A DNA stretch of 64,000 nucleotides, from the NCBI RefSeq assembly GCF_002751875.1, contig NZ_NMZM01000005.1:62001-126000 (forward strand), read 5' to 3'. The DNA comes from Oceaniglobus indicus. GTDB taxonomy: Bacteria; Pseudomonadota; Alphaproteobacteria; Rhodobacterales; Rhodobacteraceae. The position numbers and the translations under genes are program-made. The first letter of the stretch is position 1. Each line of letters starts with the position of its first letter. Positions 1 to 8,747 of this stretch are shown here, piece by piece. The notes below the pieces were generated by a model, which was not told where the DNA came from, did not search any database, and worked only from the letters and a program-made list of their open reading frames with translations.

Positions 1-1
1 C

Positions 2-553
2 GGGCTGTCGCTGCCGCCCGCCGCCGAACGTCTGCGCGCCCGCGTGATGCTGTGCCGGGCGGACAATCCGGACCTGCCCGACATGTCCGATGCCGCACTG
101 ATGGACAACCTCGAACGCTGGCTGCTGCCGCACCTCGGCGATATCCGCACGGCCGCCGCCTGGAAAACCTTCGACCCGACACCGGCCCTGACCGCCATGC
201 TGGACTGGGACGCGACGCAGATCGTGAACCGCGCCGCGCCCGCCCACCTGACCACACCGCTGGGCCGCAAGGTGGCCATCGATTATTCCGGTGACGCCCC
301 CGAGGTCGAGGTGCGCTTGCAGGAAATGTTCGGCACCACACGCCACCCGACGGTGGCCGGGCGCGCCCTGCGCATCACGCTGCTGTCCCCCGCCCGGCGC
401 CCGGTGCAGACCACGATGGACCTGCCGGGCTTCTGGGCCACATCCTACGCCGATGTGCGCAAGGACATGCGCGCCCGCTATCCCCGCCACCCCTGGCCCG
501 AAGACCCGTCACGGGCCGACCCGACCCTGCGCGCCAAACCCAAAGGCACCTGA
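2..553 (+). CDS. hrpB: ATP-dependent helicase HrpB, C-terminal fragment
   Basis: This is the 3' end of a gene that begins before the window; the frame is open from base 2 to the stop at 551-553. About 183 residues are visible. They match the HrpB-specific C-terminal domain of the DEAH-box RNA/DNA helicase family: a segment with WLLPHLG, then HLTTPLGRKVAIDYSGDAPEVEVRLQE-type sequence split by FGTTRHPTV, and the terminal LPGFWATSYADVRKDMRARYPRHPWPEDP region typical of HrpB. The helicase core with Walker A/B motifs lies outside the window. HrpB's cellular role is poorly defined. The assignment rests on recognising the conserved C-terminal domain. Confidence 0.93.
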   Translation, partial: GLSLPPAAERLRARVMLCRADNPDLPDMSDAALMDNLERWLLPHLGDIRTAAAWKTFDPTPALTAMLDWDATQIVNRAAPAHLTTPLGRKVAIDYSGDAPEVEVRLQEMFGTTRHPTVAGRALRITLLSPARRPVQTTMDLPGFWATSYADVRKDMRARYPRHPWPEDPSRADPTLRAKPKGT

Positions 554-571
554 TCCGCGAAAGGACACCCC

Positions 572-784
572 ATGCAACTGATCGAAGACCTCGCCGACGA
601 ACTCGCCCTCGAAGCCCTCGCCGCCGCCGAAGCCAGCGGCGATGACCAGATCGTCGACCAGGTGGGCGAAGTGCTCGGCGCCTCGTCCCAAACCCTGCAG
701 GAGGCATATCTGACCGCGGTTCGGGTGCGGCGCGCCGAAACCCGCGCCCGCGCCCTTCTGGCACCGTTCAAGACAACCAGGTGA
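572..784 (+). CDS. Small conserved-looking hypothetical protein (70 aa)
   Basis: I do not recognise this gene. It encodes 70 residues, mostly acidic and alanine-rich in the first half (LADELALEALAAAEASGDD) and arginine-rich near the end (VRVRRAETRARALLAPFK), and is predicted to be largely helical and cytoplasmic. It begins 18 bases after the hrpB stop and has a purine-rich GAAAGGACA stretch just ahead of the ATG, so it is probably co-transcribed with hrpB. Codon use resembles the neighbours, with strong GC3, which supports real coding. No membrane segment or known motif is visible. Nothing indicates a function. Confidence 0.7.
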   Translation: MQLIEDLADELALEALAAAEASGDDQIVDQVGEVLGASSQTLQEAYLTAVRVRRAETRARALLAPFKTTR

Positions 785-792
785 CCGGTCAC

Positions 793-828
793 GGCTTTTT
801 CTTGCCAAAAATACTCGAATCCGCCGCC
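793..828 (-). repeat. Dispersed intergenic GAGTATTT element, copy 1
   Basis: Read on the minus strand this is GGCGGATTCGAGTATTTTT followed by GGCAAGAAAAAGCC. It lies in the convergent gap between the small gene ending at 784 and the argF stop at 899. Five further copies of the same core (GAGTATTT, a few bases, then a CAAGAA/TAAGAA-like run) lie in this window at 13151, 13205, 38494, 40521 and 53391, all between genes. Function is unknown. Confidence 0.75.
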
Positions 829-898
829 CACCCCGGGCACGCCGTCGCGGCAGCGCGCCCGCCAGACATCGAATCGCGCCGCAGGCGCGTCCGTTGGA

Positions 899-1804
899 TC
901 AGACCCCCAGGCACCAGCGCATGATCGATTTTTGCGCATGCAGACGGTTTTCCGCCTCGTCGAAGACCACGGAATGGGGGCCGTCCATCACCGCGCTGGT
1001 CACCTCGTCGTCGCGGTGGGCCGGCAGGCAATGCATGAACAGCGCATCGGGCTTGGCCCGTGCCATCAGCGCCTCGTTGACCTGGTAGCCGCGCAACTGG
1101 TTGTGGCGCCGTTCGCGCGCACTTTGCGGATCGTGCATCGACACCCACGTGTCGGTCACCACCAGGTCGGCCCCCTCGACCGCCTTGAACGGATCGCGCT
1201 CGATCGTGATGCCCCCGTGCAGCGCCGGTTCCGGATCCAGGGGGGCGGGGCCGGTGAAGGTCAGGTCGAAGCCGAACTGCGGTGCCGCATGGGCGAAGCT
1301 GGCGAAGACGTTGTTGCCATCCCCCGACCACACCACCTTGCGCCCCTTGATCGGTCCGTTGTGTTCCTCGAACGTCATGATGTCGGCCATGATCTGGCAG
1401 GGATGCGTGCGGTTCGTCAGCCCGTTGATCACCGGCACGCTGGCGTGCTCGGCCATGTCCAGCAGGGTCTGTTCCTCGAACGTGCGGATCATGATCAGGT
1501 CGACATAACGGCTCAGGACGCGGGCGGTGTCGGCGATCGTCTCGCCGTGGCCCAACTGCATGTCGGTGCCCGACAGAACCATCGTCTCGCCGCCCATCTG
1601 GCGCACGCCGACATCGAAACTGACGCGCGTCCGGGTCGACGGTTTCTCGAAGATCAACGCGACCATGCGGCCACTCAGCGGCTGATCATCGTCCGGGGTG
1701 CCCTTGGGGCGGCCCTGGCGCGCCACCTTCATGGTGCGGGCGTGGTCGATCATCTGCCGCAGATCGGCGGGATCGGTCGTATGGATATCGAGGAAATGGT
1801 TCAT
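899..1804 (-). CDS. argF: Ornithine carbamoyltransferase
   Basis: Cytoplasmic enzyme of arginine synthesis that joins carbamoyl phosphate and ornithine to give citrulline. The 301 residues match the usual length. The carbamoyl-phosphate loop STRTR is at residues 56-60 ([15 protein letters not shown]), the HPCQIMAD motif sits mid-protein, and the ornithine/catalytic motif [11 protein letters not shown] begins near residue 258. The gene follows argD in the same direction with a 78-base gap, so argD-argF probably form one operon. The start ATG at 1804 gives a standard N-terminus (MNHFLDIHT). Nothing odd seen. Confidence 0.97.
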   Translation of the reverse strand: MNHFLDIHTTDPADLRQMIDHARTMKVARQGRPKGTPDDDQPLSGRMVALIFEKPSTRTRVSFDVGVRQMGGETMVLSGTDMQLGHGETIADTARVLSRYVDLIMIRTFEEQTLLDMAEHASVPVINGLTNRTHPCQIMADIMTFEEHNGPIKGRKVVWSGDGNNVFASFAHAAPQFGFDLTFTGPAPLDPEPALHGGITIERDPFKAVEGADLVVTDTWVSMHDPQSARERRHNQLRGYQVNEALMARAKPDALFMHCLPAHRDDEVTSAVMDGPHSVVFDEAENRLHAQKSIMRWCLGV

Positions 1805-1882
1805 GCGCAGTCTCGCGTTGGGGGGCAGTTCAGGTGTGAAAGGGTGGGTCTGACATCACTGATATGAAAGCGTGCGATACCG

Positions 1883-3067
1883 TCAGGCGTGGTGATGGGC
1901 CTGCGCCCGGGCCGCGGCGCGATCCAGGCGCGCGACGCCTTCGGCGATGTCGCTGTCGCTCAGCGTCAGGGCCGGCAGCAATCGCACCACGTTGTCGGCT
2001 GCGGGCACGGTGAGGATGCATTCGCCATACCCTTCGCGGACCACGTCGGTATTGGGAAGGATGCATTTCAGCCCCAGCATCAGGCCGGTGCCGCGCACCT
2101 CGGCAAAGACACCAGGGTGGGCGGCGACCAGCCCTTCCAGCGACTGGCGCAACAGGCCCGCCTTGCGGTTCACCTCGTGCAGGAATTCGGGATCGGTGAC
2201 GATCTCCATCACCCGCGCGCCCACCGCACAGGCCAGCGGATTGCCGCCATAGGTCGATCCGTGCGTGCCCGCCGTCATGCCCGACGCCGCGTCCTCGGTC
2301 GCCAGAACGGCGCCCAGGGGAAAGCCGCCGCCGATGCCCTTGGCCACCATCATGATGTCGGGCGTGATGCCGGCGTATTCATGGGCGAACAGTTTGCCGG
2401 TGCGCCCGATGCCGCATTGCACCTCGTCCAGGATCAGAAGGATACCGTGGTAGTTGCACCGCTCGCGCAGCCCCTTCAGGCATTGATCGGGCAGCGGGCG
2501 GATGCCGCCTTCGCCCTGGACCGGCTCGATCATGATCGCCGCCGTGCTGTCGGTGATCGCCAGGCCCAGCGCCTCGTGATCGCCCCAGGGGACATGGGTG
2601 AAACCGGGCAGCAGCGGGCCGAAGCCGTGGGTCATCTTTTCCGATCCCGCCGCCGCGATCCCGGCGGCCGAGCGGCCATGGAACGCACCTGAAAAGGTCA
2701 CGATATCCGTGCGTTCGGGGTGGCCTTTGTCGAAATGATACTTGCGCGCCATCTTCACCGCCAACTCGCAAGCCTCGGTGCCGGAGTTGGTGAAGAAGCA
2801 GGTGTCGGCAAAGGTGTGTTCGACCAGCAGATCGGCCAGCTTTTCCTGCGCCGGGATGTGATACAGGTTCGACACATGCCACAGCGCGTTCGCCTGTCCG
2901 CTCAGCGCCGCCACCAGATCGGGGTTCGTATGTCCCAGGGAATTGACCGCGATTCCGGCGCCGAAATCCAGGTATCGGGTGCCGTCCGCCTCGGTCAGCC
3001 AGCTTCCCTCGCCCTTGATGAAGGACAGCGGCGCGCGGTTATAGGTCGGCAGGATGGATGGGATCAT
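1883..3067 (-). CDS. argD: Acetylornithine/succinyldiaminopimelate aminotransferase
   Basis: Class-III PLP aminotransferase acting on N-acetylornithine in arginine synthesis, and possibly in lysine synthesis. The 394 residues fit the family. Visible motifs are the N-terminal TYNRAPLSFIKGEGSWL, the SGTEA cofactor loop (FFTNSGTEACE), the LDEVQCGIGRTG region with the PLP-binding Asp, and the catalytic lysine in MMVAKGIGGGFPLGA. The frame stays open far upstream (to 3571), but homology begins at MIPSILPTYN, so the ATG at 3067 is chosen. It is the first gene of an argDF pair and is divergent from the EamA exporter. Confidence 0.96.
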   Translation of the reverse strand: MIPSILPTYNRAPLSFIKGEGSWLTEADGTRYLDFGAGIAVNSLGHTNPDLVAALSGQANALWHVSNLYHIPAQEKLADLLVEHTFADTCFFTNSGTEACELAVKMARKYHFDKGHPERTDIVTFSGAFHGRSAAGIAAAGSEKMTHGFGPLLPGFTHVPWGDHEALGLAITDSTAAIMIEPVQGEGGIRPLPDQCLKGLRERCNYHGILLILDEVQCGIGRTGKLFAHEYAGITPDIMMVAKGIGGGFPLGAVLATEDAASGMTAGTHGSTYGGNPLACAVGARVMEIVTDPEFLHEVNRKAGLLRQSLEGLVAAHPGVFAEVRGTGLMLGLKCILPNTDVVREGYGECILTVPAADNVVRLLPALTLSDSDIAEGVARLDRAAARAQAHHHA

Positions 3068-3340
3068 GGGGTCGGTCCTTGGAAGGTGGCAAGCCAAATG
3101 AGTGGCGTGTCGGGCCGTGGCTGTCAATGTTCGGGGAAAGCCGGAGGCACGCCGGCAGATGGACGGTCGGGCGAAACCGCCCGTGGCGACGTTCAGCGTC
3201 GGCGTCGTGAAATGATGTTCAGCGCAAGGTCCATGTCCCCTTCTAACCCCGTCGATGGCACAAGGAAAGGGCGTTTTGCCCTCCCGCATCCCGGCGCGAA
3301 TGACCTTGAACACCCCGCACGTGCGGCCCAAGGATGGGCC

Positions 3341-4243
3341 ATGACACCCCATGCCCCGAACCCGCCCGTCGCCGTGGCCTTCATGCTGACGGCCACCGCC
3401 TTTGTCGCGGCGACGACCGTTCTTGCCAAGATGCTGGGCACCGATGTTCTGGGCCCACCGCTGCATCCGCTTCAGATCAGCCACGGGCGGTTCCTGTTCG
3501 CGTTTTCCGCCTTCGTGACGCTGGCGGCGATCCTCCGCCCGAAGATCACCGCGCCTGGCCTGCGGCTGCATGCCGCGCGGTCGTTCTTCGGCTGGAGCGG
3601 CGTGACCCTGATGTTCGCCGCCGTCGCCTTCATCCCGCTGGGCGATGCCACCGCCATCAGCTTTCTCAACCCCGTCGTGGCGATGCTTCTGGCGATTCCG
3701 CTATTGCGCGAACGTGTGGGTCCGGTGCGCTTTGGTGCCGCGGCCATCGCGTTCATCGGCGCGATGGTTCTTCTGCGCCCCGGTTCGGGCACGATCCAGC
3801 CGGGAGCGGTGCTGGCGCTGGGCGCCGCCGTGCTGATGGGCACCGAAGTCGTCTGCATCAAACGGCTGAGCGGGCGCGAGCCGGCGTTCCAGATCCTGCT
3901 GATCAACAACGCCATGGGTCTCGCCATCGCGACCTGCGCGGTGGTCTGGGTCTGGGGCCCGCCGACGCCTGCTCAATGGGCCGCGATGGCGGCGCTGGGG
4001 GGCCTGATGGCCTGTGCGCAGACGATGTTCATCCAGGCGATGGCGCGCGGCGACGCCAGTTTCGTGGCGCCGTTCAGCTATGCCACCCTGTTGTTCGCCA
4101 CGCTCTATGACTTTGGCGTGTTTTCCGTGGTGCCCGACGCCGTGTCATGGCTGGGTGCCGGAATCATCGTGTGCGGCGGCATCATCCTGGCGGTGCGGGA
4201 CGGGCGGAAACGGGCAAAACCCGTGACCGCCGCACGTCTCTAG
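3341..4243 (+). CDS. EamA/DMT-family transporter
   Basis: Inner-membrane protein of the drug/metabolite transporter superfamily, 300 residues. About ten hydrophobic segments fall in two EamA halves; the first half contains the typical ARSFFGWSGVTLMFAAVAFIPLGDATAI stretch and LLAIPLLRERVG. Members export amino acids, sugars or other small metabolites, and substrate cannot be told from sequence. The ATG at 3341 lies eight bases after AAGGA and gives MTPHAPNPPVAV before the first membrane helix; the frame is open further upstream but without homology. The 273-base gap to divergent argD probably holds both promoters, but I could not define them. Confidence 0.9.
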   Translation: MTPHAPNPPVAVAFMLTATAFVAATTVLAKMLGTDVLGPPLHPLQISHGRFLFAFSAFVTLAAILRPKITAPGLRLHAARSFFGWSGVTLMFAAVAFIPLGDATAISFLNPVVAMLLAIPLLRERVGPVRFGAAAIAFIGAMVLLRPGSGTIQPGAVLALGAAVLMGTEVVCIKRLSGREPAFQILLINNAMGLAIATCAVVWVWGPPTPAQWAAMAALGGLMACAQTMFIQAMARGDASFVAPFSYATLLFATLYDFGVFSVVPDAVSWLGAGIIVCGGIILAVRDGRKRAKPVTAARL

Positions 4244-4246
4244 CCA

Positions 4247-5050
4247 TCAGGATTTCAGACGATACCCCTTGCGGAACCACACCCAGCACAGGGTCAGGAC
4301 CAGGGCGGTCGACACGATGCACACCAGAAGACCCAGCCAGGGCGAGCTGTCGGATCGGCCGATGATGCCGAAGCGCACACCGTCGATCAGATAGAACACC
4401 GGATTGGCCTGGGTCAGCCAGATCATCGCCGGCGGCAGCGTGTCGATGGAATAGAACGTCCCCGACAGGAAGCTGAGCGGCGTGATGATGAAGTTAGTGA
4501 TCGCCGCCATCTGGTCGAACTTCGACGCGAAAATCCCCGCGATCATGCCAAGGCCGCCCAGAAACGCCGCCCCCAGCACCACGAAGGTCAGCGTCCAGAT
4601 CGGATGCGCCAGGCCAATCCCGAGGAACAGGAACATCGCCAGCCAGATCGCCACAGCAACGAACAGGCCGCGCCCGACGGCCCCGGCCAGGAATCCGATC
4701 ACCAGTTCCAGCGGCGACAGCGGCGGCATCAGCGTGTCGACGATATTGCCCTGCACCTTGGCCACCATGATCGAGCTGGAGGTGTTGGCAAAGGCGTTCT
4801 GGATCACCGTCATCATCAGGATCCCCGGCGCGAGGAAAACGACAAAGGGCACGCCCATCACATCGCCCCGCGACGGCCCGATCGCCAGCGCGAACACCGT
4901 CAGGAACAGCCCGGCGGTGATCAGCGGCGCCAGCAACGTCTGGGTCCACACGCTCAGGAACCGGCGCACCTCGCGCTCGGCCAGTGTCTGCAGACCCATC
5001 CAGTTGACGCGGCCGAACCGCCGCGTGCCCATTTCGATGCTTTTTTCCAT
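4247..5050 (-). CDS. ABC-2 type transporter permease
   Basis: Six-helix integral membrane permease of the ABC-2/NodJ type, 267 residues. It shows the family pattern: a soluble amphipathic N-terminus (TLAEREVRRFLSVWTQTLLAPLI), APGILMMTVIQNAFANTSSS, and the late PLSFLSGTFYSIDTLPP segment characteristic of ABC-2 membrane domains. Such proteins pair with a separate ATPase to export polysaccharide, drug or lipid substrates. No ATP-binding subunit gene is adjacent, so the partner must be elsewhere. The start at 5050 is preceded (minus strand) by AGGAG at good spacing. It converges on the EamA gene with a 3-base gap and diverges from gcrA. Confidence 0.9.
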   Translation of the reverse strand: MEKSIEMGTRRFGRVNWMGLQTLAEREVRRFLSVWTQTLLAPLITAGLFLTVFALAIGPSRGDVMGVPFVVFLAPGILMMTVIQNAFANTSSSIMVAKVQGNIVDTLMPPLSPLELVIGFLAGAVGRGLFVAVAIWLAMFLFLGIGLAHPIWTLTFVVLGAAFLGGLGMIAGIFASKFDQMAAITNFIITPLSFLSGTFYSIDTLPPAMIWLTQANPVFYLIDGVRFGIIGRSDSSPWLGLLVCIVSTALVLTLCWVWFRKGYRLKS

Positions 5051-5203
5051 GCCGGATCTCCTGAACAATACCCGCCGTTGCGCCACCGGATCTTGTATCC
5101 GGCGCACGGGTGACTAGAATAGAGCCCTGATCCGAACCTCAAGGCCGCGCGGTGTGAATTCCACGGTGCAGCTGTTCAAGCCCCCAATACGCGAGGACCG
5201 CAG

Positions 5204-5758
5204 ATGTCGTGGAACGATGAACGTGTCGAAGTGCTAAAGAAGATGTGGGGCGAAGGCCAGTCGGCAAGCCAGATCGCCAAGGAACTGGGCGGCGTCACCC
5301 GCAACGCCGTGATCGGCAAGGTGCACCGGCTGGGTCTGTCGAACCGGGCCACGGCCGCGCCTGCCGCCGAACCGACACCCGAGCCTGTCGCGCCCGTCGC
5401 ACCGCCCCCCGAACCGGCGGCCGAACCCGCCGCCGAGACGGAAGAACCGGAACCCGTCGTGGCCACGTCGCCGGCCCGCCGTGCGATCATTCCCGCCGGC
5501 CAGCCGCTTCCGCCGCAGCCTTCGGCCAACGAGATTTCGCCCGAGGCGCTGGCCAGCGTGCGCGAGGTCGAAAAGACGGCCAAGAAGATCTCGCTGATGG
5601 AATTGACCGAACGGACCTGCAAATGGCCGGTGGGCGACCCCGCGACCGACGATTTCTGGTTTTGCGGGCTGGGCGTGCAGGCCGGCAAACCCTATTGCGA
5701 GGCCCACGTCGGCGTGGCGTTCCAGCCGATGAGCTCGCGGCGCGACCGGCGGCGCTGA
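5204..5758 (+). CDS. gcrA: Cell-cycle regulator GcrA
   Basis: Alphaproteobacterial transcription factor that works with sigma-70 RNA polymerase and responds to CcrM methylation at GANTC sites (Caulobacter). The N-terminus is the GcrA-specific winged/helix-turn-helix region (MSWNDERVEVLKKMWGEGQS and GGVTRNAVIGKVHRLGLSNR, residues 1-46). A Pro/Ala/Glu-rich linker of about 80 residues follows, and then the C-terminal sigma-interacting module with CKWPVGDP, FWFCGL and PYCEAH (four conserved Cys/His positions). Length 184 aa is normal. I saw no GANTC site in the 150 bases just upstream. Confidence 0.95.
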   Translation: MSWNDERVEVLKKMWGEGQSASQIAKELGGVTRNAVIGKVHRLGLSNRATAAPAAEPTPEPVAPVAPPPEPAAEPAAETEEPEPVVATSPARRAIIPAGQPLPPQPSANEISPEALASVREVEKTAKKISLMELTERTCKWPVGDPATDDFWFCGLGVQAGKPYCEAHVGVAFQPMSSRRDRRR

Positions 5759-5770
5759 ACCGGACCCGGA

Positions 5771-6706
5771 TCAGTCGGCGGCGCGCAACGCAAGGGTGCG
5801 CGCCCGCAACCAGGCCATGAAGGCCCGCGGCGTGCCGATGTGCGGCGCCATCTCCTCGGGCGTTATGACATGCCCCACCCGCGGCGTTTGCGGCCTCTTC
5901 AGGGCATGGACCACCTCATGCAGCAGCAACCCCTGACGCAACGTCGCGGAAACGCGGTTGGCCATCTGATACCAGCGTGAGTTTTGACCCGGAAAATAGA
6001 TCGGGACCACGGATGCGCCCGAGCGGGCGATCATCTTGGCGGTGAACGGGTTCCATTCCGCCTCGATCGCGGGGCCGGTCAGGGTGGCCGACGACGCGAC
6101 CACCCCTGACGGGAACAGCACGATCACGCCACCGCCCGCCAGATGCGCCATGGCCCGTTTGCGCATGTCCAGATTGCGCGCCAGGGCGTCCGCCTCGTGG
6201 GCGAAGGGCACGGGGATCATGAACTCCTCGATCTCGCCCACGCCGGTCAGAAGCGACCGGGTGAGGATCTTGTAATCCGTGCGCACCCGGCCGATCAGTT
6301 CGGCCAGGACCATGCCATCGACCAATCCGTGCGGATGGTTCGCCGTGACGACCAGCGGACCGGTGGCCGGAATCCGGGCGATTTCATCCGCCGGCGTCAA
6401 CAGATCGATCCCCATCACCTCCAGCGCCTGTTTCCAGAAACCCTGGCCGTGCGGCACGCCCATCGCCTCGAACTGGCGGATCAACGACAGCAGGCGAAGC
6501 TTGCCGGTGGCCATCTCCATCGCCTGGATCGTGCGCGCCTGGACCGGATTCGTGAACGTCCCGGCATAGGACAGGCGGCGACGGTCATAGGGCTGATCGG
6601 CCAGGTTGCTGCCGTCACCCTGCCCGACGGTGGCCGGAGATTCCGGCCCCGCGCTTTGGGCGCTGGAGCGGCGGTTGCCGGGCGGGCCCGATTTCGGTCT
6701 GGTCAT
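5771..6706 (-). CDS. Lysophospholipid acyltransferase family protein (PlsC-like)
   Basis: Membrane-associated acyltransferase of the PlsC/LPLAT superfamily, 311 residues. The catalytic block I is ANHPHGLVDG near residue 125, and the glycerophosphate-binding block is VIVLFPSGVVASS. The N-terminal 50 residues are polar and probably disordered. By family it acylates a lyso-lipid (phospholipid or ornithine-lipid type), but the acceptor is not deducible. It starts three bases after the HPr stop, so it is the last gene of the chvI-chvG-hprK-rapZ-IIA-HPr operon and is translationally coupled to it. The upstream context suggests that envelope lipid synthesis is under the same ChvGI/PTS control. Confidence 0.85.
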   Translation of the reverse strand: MTRPKSGPPGNRRSSAQSAGPESPATVGQGDGSNLADQPYDRRRLSYAGTFTNPVQARTIQAMEMATGKLRLLSLIRQFEAMGVPHGQGFWKQALEVMGIDLLTPADEIARIPATGPLVVTANHPHGLVDGMVLAELIGRVRTDYKILTRSLLTGVGEIEEFMIPVPFAHEADALARNLDMRKRAMAHLAGGGVIVLFPSGVVASSATLTGPAIEAEWNPFTAKMIARSGASVVPIYFPGQNSRWYQMANRVSATLRQGLLLHEVVHALKRPQTPRVGHVITPEEMAPHIGTPRAFMAWLRARTLALRAAD

Positions 6707-6709
6707 CGA

Positions 6710-6988
6710 TCACATGTCTTCGCCGAACCGGTCGGCCACAAGGGCTTCCAGCGCATCGGCCAGTTTTTCCGCTTCGGGCCCGTTGGTCTGGACCTCGATG
6801 AACGTGCCCTTCGAGGCGGCCAGCATCAACAGCCCCATGATGCTGTCGCCTGCGGCACTCAGCCCGTCCCTGGACACGGCGGCGCGGGCGTCATGCTGTT
6901 CGACCACCTCGACCAGGCGGGCCGAGGCACGGGCGTGCAGCCCCTTTTCGTTGACGATCTTCAACTTGCGGCTGACCGTGGCTGTCAT
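6710..6988 (-). CDS. ptsH: HPr-family phosphocarrier protein (NPr-like)
   Basis: Small cytoplasmic phosphocarrier, 92 residues. The phosphorylated histidine is His18 in EKGLHARASARLVE, and the regulatory serine is Ser49 in GDSIMGLLMLAAS, the site targeted by HPr kinase. Both the HprK (8319-8747) and an EIIA acceptor are in the same operon. In alphaproteobacteria this set forms an incomplete, regulatory PTS rather than a sugar importer. Its ATG overlaps the stop of the IIA gene by four bases, indicating translational coupling. No EI (PtsP) or sugar permease is in the window. Confidence 0.95.
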   Translation of the reverse strand: MTATVSRKLKIVNEKGLHARASARLVEVVEQHDARAAVSRDGLSAAGDSIMGLLMLAASKGTFIEVQTNGPEAEKLADALEALVADRFGEDM

Positions 6989-7389
6989 GGGCCGGTGTCC
7001 TTCCCTTGGATCTCGAATGCGTCGATATATTTGCGGCCCGCGGCCACCGCCAGACGAACGGCCTCGGGGACGGGCAGATGGCGGGATTTCGCCAGTTTGA
7101 TCAGAAGCGGCAGGTTCGCCCCGAAGACGATCCGTCGGTCGTCCCGGGTGCAGGCCAGAAGCGACAGGTTCGACGGCGACCCCCCGAACATGTCGGTCAC
7201 GACGATCACGCCGTCGCCGCGGTCGACCGCATCGGCGGCGCGATAGATCTCGGCCTCTTTCGTGGCGCGATCGTCCTCGGGTGCGATCGAGATCGCCATC
7301 AGCCCCGGCTGACGCCCGACGACATGCTCGACGGCCGCGAGAAACTCGTGCGCCAAACCGCCATGTGCGACGATCACGATCCCGATCAC
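6985..7389 (-). CDS. PTS EIIA component, mannose family
   Basis: 134-residue EIIA of the mannose/fructose type (ManX-like). The N-terminal strand ends in the phosphorylatable His9 (IVIVAHGG), followed by the family motif VVTDMFGGSPSN, then a parallel alpha/beta fold. It accepts phosphate from HPr. With no EIIB/EIIC nearby it is expected to be a signalling output, as described for the alphaproteobacterial EIIA-Man/ChvGI module. It lies between rapZ and ptsH in one operon; the ATGA overlap with ptsH (6985-6988) is clear. Confidence 0.95.
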   Translation of the reverse strand: MIGIVIVAHGGLAHEFLAAVEHVVGRQPGLMAISIAPEDDRATKEAEIYRAADAVDRGDGVIVVTDMFGGSPSNLSLLACTRDDRRIVFGANLPLLIKLAKSRHLPVPEAVRLAVAAGRKYIDAFEIQGKDTGP

Positions 7390-7395
7390 GTGAAC

Positions 7396-8322
7396 CTACT
7401 CCGTCCTCAAAACTGGCGCGAGGGCCGCGCGCCGTTCCATTTCGCGGTGCCGCGTCGACACCTGCCATCCCGCCGCCGCAAGGGATCTGGCCACATGTTC
7501 CGTCACCGCCACCGACCTGTGTTGGCCGCCGGTGCAGCCGAACGCGATGGCAAGATGCGTCTTGCCCTCGGCAGCATAGGCCGGAAGCAAGGCAAGCGAC
7601 AGGTCAGACATGCGGCCGATGATATCGTCGAACCGGGAATCGCCGGCGACATAGGCCGCGACCGTGTCATCGGTGCCGTTGAGCGCCCGAAGTTCGGGCA
7701 CCCAATAGGGATTGCGCAGGAACCGCACGTCGAACACCATGTCGACCCCCCGCGGCAGCCCGCGTTTATAACTGAAAGATTGCACCGACACGGCCAGTCC
7801 GACGCCGCCCTTGTCCGCGAACCAACGCTCCAGATCGGCCCGCAGGTCGTGCGGCGTCATCTCGGACGTATCGATCAGGATGTCGGCGCGCGCGCGGATG
7901 CCGGTCAGAAGATCGTTTTCGCGCGCGATTCCCTGTTCGGGCGTTTCTGCGGGGGCGATGGGATGGCGTCGGCGGGTTTCGGAATACCGCCGCTGCAACA
8001 CCTCGGGCGCAGCATCCAGATACAGCACCTCGGCCTTCAGGCCGGGGATGCTGCCCAGCGCGTCGATGGTTTCGATCAGCGCGAAGGCCGAAAAGTCGCG
8101 GTTGCGCGCGTCGAGGCCCAGCGCCATGGGTTTGGGCAGAGGTGTGCCGTCCAGCAGACGCGGCAACAACGACAGCGGCAGGTTGTCGATCGCCTCGTAT
8201 CCCAGATCCTCGAGCACGTTGATGGCGGTCGAGCGTCCGGCGCCTGAGGGTCCGGTGACCAGCACCAGGCGCGCGCCGTGATCGGGCGGAATGGGGTCGG
8301 TGGTGTCATTGGTCGGGGTCAT
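7396..8322 (-). CDS. rapZ: RNase adapter / nucleotide-binding protein RapZ
   Basis: P-loop protein of the RapZ (YvcJ) family, 308 residues. The Walker A loop is GPSGAGRST at residues 24-32, with Arg in place of the usual Lys. The C-terminal half carries the signature [26 protein letters not shown] and the terminal [19 protein letters not shown]. In enterics RapZ guides RNase E to the GlmZ sRNA and binds the amino-sugar precursor GlcN6P; the alphaproteobacterial target is not established. It sits between hprK (4-base overlap, 8319-8322) and the PTS IIA gene, the usual arrangement in this group. The ATG at 8322 is chosen over further upstream in-frame codons because homology starts there. Confidence 0.94.
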   Translation of the reverse strand: MTPTNDTTDPIPPDHGARLVLVTGPSGAGRSTAINVLEDLGYEAIDNLPLSLLPRLLDGTPLPKPMALGLDARNRDFSAFALIETIDALGSIPGLKAEVLYLDAAPEVLQRRYSETRRRHPIAPAETPEQGIARENDLLTGIRARADILIDTSEMTPHDLRADLERWFADKGGVGLAVSVQSFSYKRGLPRGVDMVFDVRFLRNPYWVPELRALNGTDDTVAAYVAGDSRFDDIIGRMSDLSLALLPAYAAEGKTHLAIAFGCTGGQHRSVAVTEHVARSLAAAGWQVSTRHREMERRAALAPVLRTE

Positions 8323-8747
8323 GGAACAGGGGCCAATCCACACTTGAGGAACTGCACGAGCGCCGGTGCAAGATGCCGCCCGATCCCACCGGAAAGCAAG
8401 GGGATGGCACACCCCAGGATGTCGCAATGGGCCGGCGGCGGCAGACGGTCGGTGGGGGAACGGTCCAGATCCACGATTGCGGCCACGTCACAGGGCGGAT
8501 GCAGATCGGCCAGCAACAATCCGAGACCGCGCGCTTCGATCATCGCCGGCAGCGTGGGCGGCGCGGCCGCGATGAGGACGCCGCCATCGCGATACAGACG
8601 GGTGCGGTCATCGGCGACCAATCCCGCCCCGAATGCCATCAGCTCAAGCGCCAGTGCCGATTTGCCCCGCCCGGACGCCCCCACGATCAGAAGGGCCCGC
8701 GCGTTCAGCGCAACGCAGCTGGCATGGCGAATGACGCCGGCGTTCAC
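8319..8747 (-). CDS. hprK: HPr kinase/phosphorylase, short alphaproteobacterial form
   Basis: Bifunctional kinase/phosphorylase acting on the regulatory serine of HPr. This is the truncated alphaproteobacterial version: 142 residues corresponding only to the C-terminal catalytic domain, with Walker A GASGRGKS at residues 23-30, [10 protein letters not shown] and the GLGLLLADL segment with the HprK pattern. It lacks the N-terminal domain of Firmicute HprK. Start and stop overlap chvG and rapZ by four bases each, so the order chvG-hprK-rapZ is tightly coupled. Context implies it links ChvG signalling or metabolic state to HPr phosphorylation. Confidence 0.93.
   Translation of the reverse strand: MNAGVIRHASCVALNARALLIVGASGRGKSALALELMAFGAGLVADDRTRLYRDGGVLIAAAPPTLPAMIEARGLGLLLADLHPPCDVAAIVDLDRSPTDRLPPPAHCDILGCAIPLLSGGIGRHLAPALVQFLKCGLAPVP

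Noticed and set aside
3068-3571. Long N-terminal extension of ArgD and of the divergent EamA frame
   Set aside because: The extra sequences have no homology-like content and overlap each other on opposite strands; internal ATGs at 3067 and 3341 match family N-termini.
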